Assembly: GCF_000753865.1 (NCBI RefSeq)
Contig: NZ_JQFW01000020.1
Coordinates: 1 to 57,812 of the forward strand
DNA length: 57,812 bases
Reading direction: 5' to 3'
DNA from: Alteromonas sp. LOR
Lineage (GTDB): Bacteria > Pseudomonadota > Gammaproteobacteria > Enterobacterales > Alteromonadaceae
Program-made: the position numbers and the translations under genes
Shown here: positions 9,243 through 17,025 of the stretch, one piece after another
How positions within the stretch are numbered: the stretch's first letter is position 1
How the letters are laid out: each line of letters starts with the position of its first letter
The notes under the pieces: generated by a model
Told to the model about the DNA's origin: nothing
Seen by the model: only the letters and a program-made list of their open reading frames with translations
Databases searched by the model: none

Positions 9243-9546
9243 TGTGTTTTCTCCGTGAGTAGGCTACGTATTAACGTATTTTTCACTCAAATTACGTTTT
9301 AGTGCGCGCCTTTCGAGCTTGTTAACATTACTTTTACACATTGAGTGCTATATTTTTCTAATTTTAATTTTGTAACATTATGAAAAATATACGCTAATTT
9401 TTACAAGGTAATAGGTGAAACGTTTACCTTGTTTTCAATACTAGCACAAAAAGACAATGTAATTACAATGTTATAAAAACTTTTTTTGTATAAAAAAAGG
9501 ACATCTTATTACAACGCTTTATTAACATTTGGAAAAATAAGGAGTT
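9243..9546. other. 304-base AT-rich control region between glpK and the receptor gene
   Basis: There is no ORF here. It holds the leader of the minus-strand receptor gene and the 3' region of glpK. On the minus strand TTGTAA (9401-9406) and CATAAT (9377-9382), 18 bases apart, are a possible receptor promoter. A LacI-type operator candidate at 9404-9431 overlaps that -35 element. Further right are TGTAATTACA (a short palindrome) and homopolymer runs of A and T around 9478-9500, but I see no clear hairpin terminator for glpK. Confidence 0.5.
9404..9431. promoter_or_regulatory. LacI-family-like operator upstream of the receptor gene
   Basis: The core AAACGTTT (9418-9425) resembles the centre of LacI/GalR operators. 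It sits within outer arms CAAGGTAA (9404-9411) and TTACCTTG (9424-9431), which are perfectly complementary. It overlaps the candidate -35 element of the receptor promoter, fitting repression of the galactoside operon. No LacI-type gene is present in the window. Confidence 0.4.
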
Positions 9547-11031
9547 TTAGTTACAGCGAATTCGCTCTACAGCTTCTTTCCAACCACCATAGGCTTGATC
9601 CCGTTCTGCTTTCGATAAACGAGGGGTAAATACTCTGTCGCTTTTCCAGCACTGGGTTAAGTCATCGATGGAGTCAAAAATACCGTGTTGCAAACCAGCA
9701 AGGAACGCGGCGCCTAGTGCCGTAGTTTCAGTGACCTCGGGTCTTTCAACTTCTGCACCTAGCACGTCAGAAAGAAAGCCCATTACCCAATCGTTTTGAG
9801 ACATACCGCCATCTACGCGAATGTTGGTAGGCCGCGCGCCATCACTTTCCATGGCTTTTTGAAGATCTTTGGTTTGATAGCAAACCGATTGCAAGCCTGC
9901 TGCGACAATTTCACTGATACCCGTATCTCGAGTAAGACCCAAAATTGCGCCTCGGGCATCCGGATCCCAATAGGGAGCGCCTAATCCAGTAAAGGCGGGT
10001 ACTAAGAACACGCCGTTGTCTTGTCTTGCACGTTGCGCTAATGCCTCAGATTCTGCGGCATCGCCAATCAGCTTGAGGCCATCTCGTAGCCACTGAACTG
10101 TGGCTCCGGCCATAAAAATACTGCCCTCTAGTGCATAAGTGGTTTCACCATTAATGCGATACCCAACTGTAGTAAGCAGTCTGTTTTTAGACTGAAGGGG
10201 AGTGTTTCCTGTATTGAGGATCATGAAGCAACCTGTGCCGTAGGTGCTTTTCGCCATCCCCTTTTTAAAGCATGCCTGCCCTACAAGCGCCGCTTGCTGA
10301 TCGCCGGCTACACCTTGTATAGGAATGGCTTTTCCTAAAATTTCCTCGTTTATTACGCCGTAGTCAGCGGCGCAATCCATTACCTCTGGTAACATGCTGC
10401 TAGGAATATTAAAGCGCTCTAGTAAACGTTTATCCCATTGCTGCTTATTAATATCAAATAGCATTGTGCGAGAGGCATTAGTGGCATCAGTCTTATGCGA
10501 CTGACCATCGGTTAATCGCCATATCAAGTAGCTGTCTACCGTGCCAAACAACAAGTCTCCGTTTTCAGCCTGTTCTCTTGCACCTTCTACGTTGTCTAAA
10601 ATCCACGCCACTTTTGTGGCTGAAAAATAGGGGTCTAATAGAAGCCCTGTGGTGGAGTTGATATAAGAGACAAACTCCTCATCAGTGCTTAAGTCTCGGC
10701 ATTGCTGAGCGGTGCGTCGGTCTTGCCATACAATGGCGGGGTATACCGTTTTACCTGTCGACTTGTTCCACACTAATGTGGTTTCACGTTGGTTGGTAAT
10801 GCCAATTGAGGCAATATCCGATGGCGCAAGTGAGCACTTTTTAAAAACATCTTTAAGAGTAAATAGAACGCTTTCCCAAATTTCCTCTGGTTCGTGTTCT
10901 ACCCAGCCGTCTTTAGGATACTTTTGCGAAAACTCTTGTTGTGCGACAGCTTCAATCTTGCCACTAGAAGAAAAAATAATACTGCGAGAACTGGTTGTGC
11001 CTTGATCAATGGCAAGAAGATACTGACTCAT
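9547..11031 (-). CDS. glpK: Glycerol kinase
   Basis: Glycerol kinase phosphorylates glycerol to glycerol-3-phosphate in the cytoplasm. The 494-residue product has the FGGY-kinase N-terminus [14 protein letters not shown], the [12 protein letters not shown] and VWQDRRT segments of the active site, [14 protein letters not shown], and [20 protein letters not shown] in the C-terminal domain. Length is close to the 502 residues of the E. coli enzyme. An upstream in-frame ATG at 11058 exists, but the ATG at 11031 has AGGTGA 5 bases upstream and matches the family start, so I use it. The gene diverges from glpR, with GlpR-like sites between. No glpF facilitator is present here. Confidence 0.96.
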   Translation of the reverse strand: MSQYLLAIDQGTTSSRSIIFSSSGKIEAVAQQEFSQKYPKDGWVEHEPEEIWESVLFTLKDVFKKCSLAPSDIASIGITNQRETTLVWNKSTGKTVYPAIVWQDRRTAQQCRDLSTDEEFVSYINSTTGLLLDPYFSATKVAWILDNVEGAREQAENGDLLFGTVDSYLIWRLTDGQSHKTDATNASRTMLFDINKQQWDKRLLERFNIPSSMLPEVMDCAADYGVINEEILGKAIPIQGVAGDQQAALVGQACFKKGMAKSTYGTGCFMILNTGNTPLQSKNRLLTTVGYRINGETTYALEGSIFMAGATVQWLRDGLKLIGDAAESEALAQRARQDNGVFLVPAFTGLGAPYWDPDARGAILGLTRDTGISEIVAAGLQSVCYQTKDLQKAMESDGARPTNIRVDGGMSQNDWVMGFLSDVLGAEVERPEVTETTALGAAFLAGLQHGIFDSIDDLTQCWKSDRVFTPRLSKAERDQAYGGWKEAVERIRCN

Positions 11032-11096
11032 GCTGTCACCTTTGAAAATAATTTTCATAGAGTTTGCATCATTTACTTCTATTTAACAATGCTGTG

Positions 11097-11133
11097 TTTT
11101 CGAAAACGAACATTGTGATGTTCGAACGAACGT
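11097..11133. promoter_or_regulatory. GlpR-type operator array between glpK and glpR
   Basis: Half-sites resembling the E. coli GlpR consensus (ATGTTCG and CGAACAT) are stacked here: TTTTCG (11097-11102), CGAACAT (11107-11113), ATGTTCG (11118-11124) and CGAACGT (11127-11133). The middle pair is a perfect 7-bp inverted repeat with a 4-base spacer. It would control glpK and autoregulate glpR. Confidence 0.7.
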
Positions 11134-11213
11134 ATGAACTTACATTGGAACCACGTATACTATTAAGGTGGCATGTACAGGTAACAGTAGGGTGACCTAC
11201 TTTAGGGAGCATA

Positions 11214-11972
11214 ATGAACCAAACACAACGACACGAAAAAATAATCGCGCTAATAAAACAACACGGTTTTATGTCTATTGATGATTTAGTGTCTACCTGT
11301 GCCGTTACGCCTCAAACTATTAGACGAGATTTGAATCAGCTTGCTCACACGGGTGTGATCAGTCGTTATCACGGTGGCGCTGGATTAAATCGCAGCTGGG
11401 AAAATACGCCCTATCAAGAACGCAAGACTCAAAATAGCGATGTAAAAGAAAAAATTGCCGACGCAGTCGCTGCTATGATCCCAGATGGGGCGTCTTTATT
11501 TATCAATATAGGAACGACGACAGAGTTAATTGCCACTAAGTTACTCAACCACAGCAATTTACACGTTGTCACCAATAACATTCACGTTGCCACAATTTTA
11601 TCTGCAAAAGAGGACTTTTCAGTCATTATTGCTGCTGGTGAAGTACGCTATCGAGATGGCGGTATCATTGGTGAGGCTACCTGCGATTTTATCAGCCAGT
11701 TTAGAATGGACTATGGCATTATCGGTATCAGCGGAATTAGCGCTGATGGCGCTTTGCTCGACTTCGACTTTCGTGAAGTAAAAGTATCTCAGGCCATTTT
11801 AGAGCATACTCAGCACGTTATTTTAGCCGCTGATTACAGTAAGTTTGAGCGCCGCGCTATGGTTGAGCAGGGTCATATCTCTCAAGTTGACTGCTTGGTT
11901 TGCGACCAAGCACCACCGCCAGCGATTAAAAAAATCATAGAAGAAAATAACATCAAATTTGTGAAAGCATAA
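11214..11972 (+). CDS. glpR: Glycerol-3-phosphate regulon repressor, DeoR family
   Basis: The 252-residue protein has an N-terminal DeoR winged helix (1-57) with the signature MSIDDLVSTCAVTPQTIRRDLNQL and a C-terminal sugar-phosphate sensor domain with INIGTTTE, VTNNIHVA and the GISGIS stretch. In E. coli GlpR represses glpD and glpFK and is released by glycerol-3-phosphate. Here it stands between divergent glpK and downstream glpD, and GlpR-like half-sites occur in front of both, which supports the assignment over other DeoR regulators. GGGAG lies just before the ATG. Confidence 0.93.
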   Translation: MNQTQRHEKIIALIKQHGFMSIDDLVSTCAVTPQTIRRDLNQLAHTGVISRYHGGAGLNRSWENTPYQERKTQNSDVKEKIADAVAAMIPDGASLFINIGTTTELIATKLLNHSNLHVVTNNIHVATILSAKEDFSVIIAAGEVRYRDGGIIGEATCDFISQFRMDYGIIGISGISADGALLDFDFREVKVSQAILEHTQHVILAADYSKFERRAMVEQGHISQVDCLVCDQAPPPAIKKIIEENNIKFVKA

Positions 11973-12058
11973 CTATCGAGCTATTGCCTTTTCATCCTGT
12001 ACCACTCTCATTATTAGCAGTGAATAAATTCACACTGGTTCATCTACTTTTTCTTTTA

Positions 12059-12075
12059 ATGTTCGTTTATGTTCG
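12059..12075. promoter_or_regulatory. Tandem GlpR half-sites before glpD
   Basis: ATGTTCG occurs twice as a direct repeat 10 bases apart (12059-12065 and 12069-12075), just upstream of the candidate glpD -35 element. The half-site sequence is the same as in the glpK-glpR region. Direct orientation differs from the usual inverted GlpR operator. Confidence 0.55.
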
Positions 12076-12082
12076 TTTTGTG

Positions 12083-12111
12083 TTGACATGATTTCTTTTT
12101 GGTTGTCAAAT
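12083..12111 (+). promoter_or_regulatory. Candidate glpD promoter
   Basis: A perfect TTGACA (12083-12088) and TCAAAT (12106-12111) are separated by 17 bases. Transcription would start about 30 bases before the glpD ATG. The -10 match is only 4 of 6. Confidence 0.5.
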
Positions 12112-12146
12112 GAGCACATAGGCGATTCGTTCTTAAAGGGTAAGTG

Positions 12147-13682
12147 ATGAGCAAGAGTAAAGAAGACAGTAACATTGTTGATGTATTAGTAGTTGGCGGG
12201 GGCGTAAACGGCGTTGGTGTTGCACTAGATGCAGCGGGTCGTGGGCTGTCAGTCACCTTATGCGAAAAAGGTGACCTTGCAGGCGCAACGTCTTCGTCTA
12301 GCAGTAAACTGGTACACGGTGGTCTTCGCTATCTTGAGCATTATGAATTTCGCCTTGTAAAAGAGGCGCTTGCAGAGCGCGAAGTACTACTTCAAAAAGC
12401 GCCCCATATAATGTGGCCATTGCGCTTTCGCTTGCCCCATCAAAAGCATTTACGCCCAGCGTGGATGATAAGAATCGGGCTTTTCCTTTACGACTCTCTT
12501 GCCAAACGTAACTTACTCGCCCGCTCTAAAAAGCTTAAAACATCAAGCGAAGGGCCGTTAGTCAAAGATATTTCTACGTGTTTTGAATATTCAGACGGTT
12601 GGGTGGACGATGCGCGCTTAGTGGTGTTAAACGCTATAGCAGCGCAAGATCAAGGCGCTACCATACACACGCGCACTGAGTGTGTGAGTGCTCAGAAAGA
12701 GGGGGCATTGTGGAACGTTGTTTTACGCAACGAACAAGGTAAAACGTTTACCGTGAAAGCGAAGTCGATTGTTAATGCAGCAGGGCCTTGGGCGGTATCG
12801 TTCCTCGACAGATTGGTGGATATTAAAAACCCTAACGCAATGCGCATGGTCAAAGGCAGTCATTTTGTTGTGCCTAAACTATACGACACCGATGAAGCCT
12901 ATATTCTCCAAAACAAAGACGGTCGCATTGTTTTTGTTATTCCTTACGAAGAAGACTTCTCATTAGTAGGCACTACTGATGAAGATTTTCAAGGAAACCC
13001 ATTAGATGCGGCGATTTCACAGGAAGAAACCGACTACCTAGTGGATGTAGTGAACACCTACTTTAAAACAAAAATTACTACCGACAATATTGTTCACAGC
13101 TACAGTGGCGTTCGTCCGTTGTTAGAGGAAAAAAATGCATCGGCGCAAGAGCTTACCCGAGATTATAAAGTTGAGCTTAAAGGTGAAGCAGGCGAACCTG
13201 TTTTACTCAACATATTCGGTGGCAAGATAACCACGTATAGAAAATTAGCTGAACACGCGGTAGATAAGCTGGTGTCTTGTTTTCCGCGAGCGAAAAAAGC
13301 GTGGACAAAAGAAGTACCTCTTCCTGGCGGCGCATTTTCTGATAAAGTCTCGCTGAAGAGCGAGCTGCAATCTAGCTATCCTTGGTTGTCAGCTTCGGTA
13401 ATCGAGCGTTATGTCCGTCAATACGGACTGCTTTGTCACAAGTTCCTGACAGGCGTTTCGAATGTCGATGGCTTGGGTCAAGATTTTGGTGCACAGCTAT
13501 ATCAAGCTGAAGTAGATTATTTGATAAGTTTCGAATGGGCGCAAACCGTGGAAGACGTGTTGTGGCGTCGTACAAAGCACGGTTTGCGTCTTAGTGATGC
13601 ACAAAAGCAGGTATTGTCTCACTACATCGAGGGGAAAGTAACATCACTGCAGCAGCGCAGTGAAATGCGAGAAATCGCGTGA
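12147..13682 (+). CDS. glpD: Aerobic glycerol-3-phosphate dehydrogenase
   Basis: This membrane-associated flavoenzyme oxidises glycerol-3-phosphate to dihydroxyacetone phosphate and passes electrons to quinone. The 511-residue product has the FAD-binding GGGVNGVG at 17-24, the SSSSSKLVHGGLRYLEHYEFRLV segment, AAGPWAV, SHFVVPKL and a C-terminal domain with FGGKITTYRKLAE. Length is close to E. coli GlpD (501). A GTG at 12144 is also in frame, but the ATG at 12147 lies 6 bases after AGGG and is preferred. With glpK and glpR it forms a compact glycerol-use set. Confidence 0.96.
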   Translation: MSKSKEDSNIVDVLVVGGGVNGVGVALDAAGRGLSVTLCEKGDLAGATSSSSSKLVHGGLRYLEHYEFRLVKEALAEREVLLQKAPHIMWPLRFRLPHQKHLRPAWMIRIGLFLYDSLAKRNLLARSKKLKTSSEGPLVKDISTCFEYSDGWVDDARLVVLNAIAAQDQGATIHTRTECVSAQKEGALWNVVLRNEQGKTFTVKAKSIVNAAGPWAVSFLDRLVDIKNPNAMRMVKGSHFVVPKLYDTDEAYILQNKDGRIVFVIPYEEDFSLVGTTDEDFQGNPLDAAISQEETDYLVDVVNTYFKTKITTDNIVHSYSGVRPLLEEKNASAQELTRDYKVELKGEAGEPVLLNIFGGKITTYRKLAEHAVDKLVSCFPRAKKAWTKEVPLPGGAFSDKVSLKSELQSSYPWLSASVIERYVRQYGLLCHKFLTGVSNVDGLGQDFGAQLYQAEVDYLISFEWAQTVEDVLWRRTKHGLRLSDAQKQVLSHYIEGKVTSLQQRSEMREIA

Positions 13683-13730
13683 TTTAGTTTTAAATAAGGT
13701 TCAAATCAGGTTCAGATTTGATGCAGTCTA

Positions 13731-13767
13731 GGCCGAGCTTAGGTCCAAAGCAGACTAAGCTCAGGCC
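13731..13767. repeat. Imperfect inverted repeat downstream of glpD
   Basis: GGCCGAGCTTAG (13731-13742) pairs with CTAAGCTCAGGCC (13755-13767) with one bulge and a 12-base loop. A smaller 7-bp repeat (13701-13707 with 13715-13721) precedes it, and ACCTCGCTC is repeated directly at 13787 and 13803. No T-tract follows, so a rho-independent terminator is not evident. Confidence 0.45.
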
Positions 13768-13859
13768 CCGTATCGATAAAGTTTCTACCTCGCTCAGACA
13801 GAACCTCGCTCTCAATCACTTTATCTTTTGGCTTAAGCGGCCGATAATCGTTTAAATAA

Positions 13860-13875
13860 GCAAATTGTAATTTGC
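13860..13875. promoter_or_regulatory. Operator-like palindrome upstream of the MSHA cluster
   Basis: GCAAATT and AATTTGC form a 7-bp inverted repeat with a 2-base GT spacer, 29 bases before the ATG of the first MSHA-region gene. The position suits control of the cluster, but no regulator is identified. Confidence 0.35.
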
Positions 13876-13904
13876 GGGCATAAGATGGTTATTGGGCTAG
13901 AAAA

Positions 13905-14420
13905 ATGAAAAAGCGACAAGATAATTCGCGTTCAACCGCATTCAAACTATTAACGGTAGTGGTATTTATTGGTGTATTGGTTTTTTTTATAAACAACCTG
14001 TATACCGGTGAGCCCGATACCACGCTAACGGCATTTTCAAAGCAAGCGCAAAAGTTTGAGCGCCACACCATCTCTTCTCACTATCAATGGCGAGTTCGCC
14101 AACCTACCTCCATGATAATGCTTATACACTTTGATGACACTGGCAGTGAAATAGACAGAAAGCCTGTCAGAATGAATCATAAAGGGTGGCCATCAGCACA
14201 GGACAGCGACGAGGGATGCGCAACTGTGTGGACATCGTTGGTGGGAAGTCCACTCAGGGTGGATGGCTTTAATGTAAAGGCGCGCTTTTACTCCACGGCT
14301 TCAAATGATGAAGCAGTTAGAAGAAATGATAACGAGTATTGGTGCCGTTATAGTATAAGTAAAGGTGGTGAATTCGATTACTTTCCAGGGTTGGGCAAAG
14401 TAACACAACCTCAACTTTAG
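13905..14420 (+). CDS. MshF-like membrane protein at the front of the MSHA cluster
   Basis: A 171-residue protein with one N-terminal membrane helix (about 12-31) and a periplasmic remainder. I do not recognise a named domain. Its C-terminal half shares a pattern with MshF encoded at 23942-24430: a KGWP tetrapeptide, a Cys about 11-12 residues later, a short SL-G stretch, then a Cys-x-Tyr segment (WCRYS here, VCEYF there). The two cysteines could form a disulfide. The gene stands alone 222 bases after glpD and 135 bases before mshI on the same strand, so it probably belongs to the pilus cluster. An accessory role in pilus assembly is inferred, not shown. Confidence 0.6.
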   Translation: MKKRQDNSRSTAFKLLTVVVFIGVLVFFINNLYTGEPDTTLTAFSKQAQKFERHTISSHYQWRVRQPTSMIMLIHFDDTGSEIDRKPVRMNHKGWPSAQDSDEGCATVWTSLVGSPLRVDGFNVKARFYSTASNDEAVRRNDNEYWCRYSISKGGEFDYFPGLGKVTQPQL

Positions 14421-14555
14421 GATAATAATAAATAGCGCATCTATTTGTTATTCATACATAATTAGTCTACTTTCTTTAAGTGCCTGTATACCTTGTCATT
14501 GTCGTGCGCTATGGTGGCAAAATGCTTGTGGGACCATTTACGTATAAGAAGGTAT

Positions 14556-15470
14556 ATGCTAACTCGATTCTTCTCTTCAGCAACAAAAAGCCATACTCAT
14601 TTAGTGGGTATGTCTATTAGTGCATCTGCGCTTCATGTTGTTGCCATTGATATATCGGGAGATACGCCTTCACTGCATTCCTCTACATCACACCCGCTCG
14701 AAAAGGGAATGGCAATAGGTGAGCAGCTCAGTAAGTACCTTACCTCCTTTGACAAGCTTCATTGCCACGTGGCCATCGCGATAGAGCAAGACGCCTACCA
14801 GTTAGTACAGACCGATAAACCCGATGTGCCAGATGAAGATATACGCACTGCATTGCCATGGACTATCAGTGAGATGGTACCCTTTGATGCATCGAATATG
14901 GTGCTTGATTACATAGACTACCCTGCTGCCTCAAGAGGCGGGAAGAAAAAGGTAAATGTCTTTGTAGCAGAAAGAGCGCCTATGGCTGATATTGTATCCA
15001 CATTAACTAAGCTAAAGGCGAAAGTGCTTACTCATATTCATGTGAAAGAAGTACTCGCTACATCTATGATGCCCGATGATGAATATGCCCGTTTGTTAAT
15101 AATACAAGAGCCCGACAGTGAACCCTTTTTGCTGATTGTTCGCTCCCAAGTCATTTGGCTTGCAAGGCGACTTCGAGGTTTTGTAGATAAAATGCAGGGG
15201 CAGACAGACATGACGCAATTTAGCGATGCGTTAGGGTTGGAAATTCAGCGCTCAATGGATTTTTATGAATCACAACTTAAGCAGCCTCCGCTAAAAGAGG
15301 TGCTGTTTAAAACCCAATTCGATTGTGCGCCAGTTATTGAGCAATTAAAACCTTTCCAGCCAGCCGCAATGGCGCCATTTAAAACCGATTTGTTATTTTC
15401 CGATGTGGTGCATTCAGATAATCATTTCGCTTTGGCCAGTGCATTAGACTTGTTGGGTGAACGTCAATGA
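14556..15470 (+). CDS. mshI: MSHA biogenesis protein MshI (PilM-like)
   Basis: A 304-residue cytoplasmic protein resembling MshI, the PilM-like component of the inner-membrane assembly platform. The segment SISASALHVVAIDISGD looks like the first beta-strand pair of the actin-like fold, and DIRTALPWTISEMVPFDASNMVLDYID resembles the PilM/GspL family. The reading frame is open further upstream to a TTG at 14493, but the ATG at 14556 has AAGAAGG close upstream and gives the expected length. It overlaps the following PilN-like gene by 4 bases, so the two are translationally coupled. Interaction with the PilN-like neighbour is expected from the T4P paradigm. Confidence 0.85.
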   Translation: MLTRFFSSATKSHTHLVGMSISASALHVVAIDISGDTPSLHSSTSHPLEKGMAIGEQLSKYLTSFDKLHCHVAIAIEQDAYQLVQTDKPDVPDEDIRTALPWTISEMVPFDASNMVLDYIDYPAASRGGKKKVNVFVAERAPMADIVSTLTKLKAKVLTHIHVKEVLATSMMPDDEYARLLIIQEPDSEPFLLIVRSQVIWLARRLRGFVDKMQGQTDMTQFSDALGLEIQRSMDFYESQLKQPPLKEVLFKTQFDCAPVIEQLKPFQPAAMAPFKTDLLFSDVVHSDNHFALASALDLLGERQ

Positions 15471-16093
15471 AACAGAGCGTTAACCTTTATCACCCCTCGC
15501 TGCTGCCAAGCAAAGAGCGCTTGCCGCTTAGCACCGTACTGTGGGTGAACGGCATTGCGTTATTGTTACTCTCAGTACTCACTGTTGGTATGGGCCAGTT
15601 TATAGCGCTTAAGCAACGAAAATCAGATGACGTTGCTGCGTCAGTCAAAGCCATTGATAAGGATATCAATACGCTAACAGATAAGTTAGCGGCCAAGCGA
15701 GATACTCAATCTTTGCAAAAAGACCTAGATGCACTGCGCGTGAAAGTTAAAAACCGCGAGCAGCTGCTTGACTATATGCAAACCGGAGAGTTGTCTTTGC
15801 GCACAACGCAATATCAAAATGTAATGGATGACTTGGCAAATTTTCATAATCCGAATCTCTGGCTCACGTCGATCACCATCACACGTGATGAGCTTCGTTT
15901 AACGGGTAATACGATAAAGCCGTCAGCTATTCCCCAGTGGTTACAGAAACTGCAGGGTTCAACTTTCTTTAAGGGCAAAACGTTCTCCACGGTAAAATTT
16001 GAGAATGAGAGTGACGATAGCGACGTAAAAACATTTACCCTTTCAACTGACTTTGATGGAGAGGCTGATGACACAGTGGCAAAAGCTCTCTAG
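15467..16093 (+). CDS. PilN-like MSHA assembly protein
   Basis: The 208-residue product begins with a short cytoplasmic segment (MKQSVNLYHPSLLP) of the kind that in PilN binds PilM. A single membrane helix follows at about 26-50, then a coiled-coil stretch (55-105) and a small ferredoxin-like domain with LWLTSITI and ELRLTGNT. This is the architecture of the PilN/GspL C-terminal family. In related MSHA operons this position is often annotated as a second MshI. It overlaps mshI by 4 bases and mshJ by 26 bases. Confidence 0.82.
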   Translation: MKQSVNLYHPSLLPSKERLPLSTVLWVNGIALLLLSVLTVGMGQFIALKQRKSDDVAASVKAIDKDINTLTDKLAAKRDTQSLQKDLDALRVKVKNREQLLDYMQTGELSLRTTQYQNVMDDLANFHNPNLWLTSITITRDELRLTGNTIKPSAIPQWLQKLQGSTFFKGKTFSTVKFENESDDSDVKTFTLSTDFDGEADDTVAKAL

Positions 16094-16715
16094 CGCTTAC
16101 GCTCAACTTCAGTTAAGAGAGAAGCAGCTCATTTTTTGGGTTGGCTTAGCCCTTATTGTGTATTTATTTTTTTGGTTTGGCATTTCCCCTCAATTAGACA
16201 AACTTGCCCGTTTAGACAAAGACCTTGTGCGCAAAGAGAGTCAGCTTAGTGCGCGGGTTATTCAAAAGGATGCTCTAAATCAAGCGCTTTCTATGGATTA
16301 CGCGGCAAGAACAAAGCGTGAAATAGATATTGAAAACAAGAAGCTTCTCGAATTAGATACCCAATTATCCGCGTTAAACGATGGCTTTGTTGCTGCGGAT
16401 AAAATGCCTGAGTTGCTCATCACCTTACTCAATGAGCAAGGCAACGTGAGAATGGTGGAATTTAATGTGGCGCCGAGGCAAACCGTGCAGTTTGGTGATG
16501 GGGAATTACAAAGCGCGGCGTTATTTAGGCATAACATGACGCTGAAAATAGAGGGTAGCTTTTTTAACTTGCGAGACTATTTGGCGAGAATTCAGGCATC
16601 TGATGAAAAAGTGGTTGTCACTAAATTCCGCTACACTGTAGAGGAATACCCTAACGCTATCCTCACATTACATTTGGCAACGGTAAGTAATAATGAAACC
16701 TTCATTTCTTTGTAA
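16068..16715 (+). CDS. mshJ: MSHA biogenesis protein MshJ (PilO-like)
   Basis: A 215-residue inner-membrane protein with one N-terminal transmembrane helix (about 19-38), a long coiled coil (45-110) and a C-terminal small globular domain, the PilO/GspM arrangement. With the PilN-like protein it should form the periplasmic alignment complex. The chosen ATG (16068) lies 3 bases after GGAGAGG; an upstream in-frame start at 16053 is less well placed. It overlaps the PilN-like gene by 26 bases and mshK by 23 bases. Confidence 0.85.
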   Translation: MTQWQKLSSAYAQLQLREKQLIFWVGLALIVYLFFWFGISPQLDKLARLDKDLVRKESQLSARVIQKDALNQALSMDYAARTKREIDIENKKLLELDTQLSALNDGFVAADKMPELLITLLNEQGNVRMVEFNVAPRQTVQFGDGELQSAALFRHNMTLKIEGSFFNLRDYLARIQASDEKVVVTKFRYTVEEYPNAILTLHLATVSNNETFISL

Positions 16716-17025
16716 AATCTGGCTGCTGATGGTGTTAGCTGCCGTATTTTCAATGCCAGCTGCTAGCCAAGTTGACCCTACTAAACCTGCCATTTCTGGG
16801 GTGTCACAAAGAGCAACAAATGATGAGCAAGATGGAGCGCTTAGGCTTCAGTCAATTTTAAAGCGACAAGACAGTTTTACCGCCGTGATTTCCGGTCGGT
16901 CTTATCGTGAAGGTGATTCAGTGGGCGACCATCGCATCGTTAAAATTAATCCCAAAGATGTGGTTCTTGATGACGGACGACAGATAATGACGTTGAAAAT
17001 GTATTCCTATGAAATTAAAAAATAA
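16693..17025 (+). CDS. mshK: MSHA biogenesis protein MshK (PilP-like)
   Basis: A 110-residue periplasmic protein with a signal peptide (1-25, cleavage near PAASQ). The mature part begins with the DPTKP motif common to MshK/GspC-like pilotins, followed by a small beta domain with LQSILKRQDSFTAVISGRSYREGD and VVLDDG. In the PilP/GspC family this domain links the inner-membrane platform to the secretin. Overlaps with mshJ and mshL (17 bases) indicate coupled translation. Confidence 0.85.
   Translation: MKPSFLCKIWLLMVLAAVFSMPAASQVDPTKPAISGVSQRATNDEQDGALRLQSILKRQDSFTAVISGRSYREGDSVGDHRIVKINPKDVVLDDGRQIMTLKMYSYEIKK

Noticed and set aside
8881..9258. 125-residue plus-strand ORF opposite the receptor N-terminus
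   Set aside because: It is antisense to the plug domain and signal peptide and has no motif.
9478..9500. glpK terminator in A/T runs
   Set aside because: T-runs exist but no stable hairpin precedes them on the minus strand.
11032..11058. Nine-residue N-terminal extension of GlpK
   Set aside because: The downstream ATG has a better ribosome site and matches the usual GlpK start.
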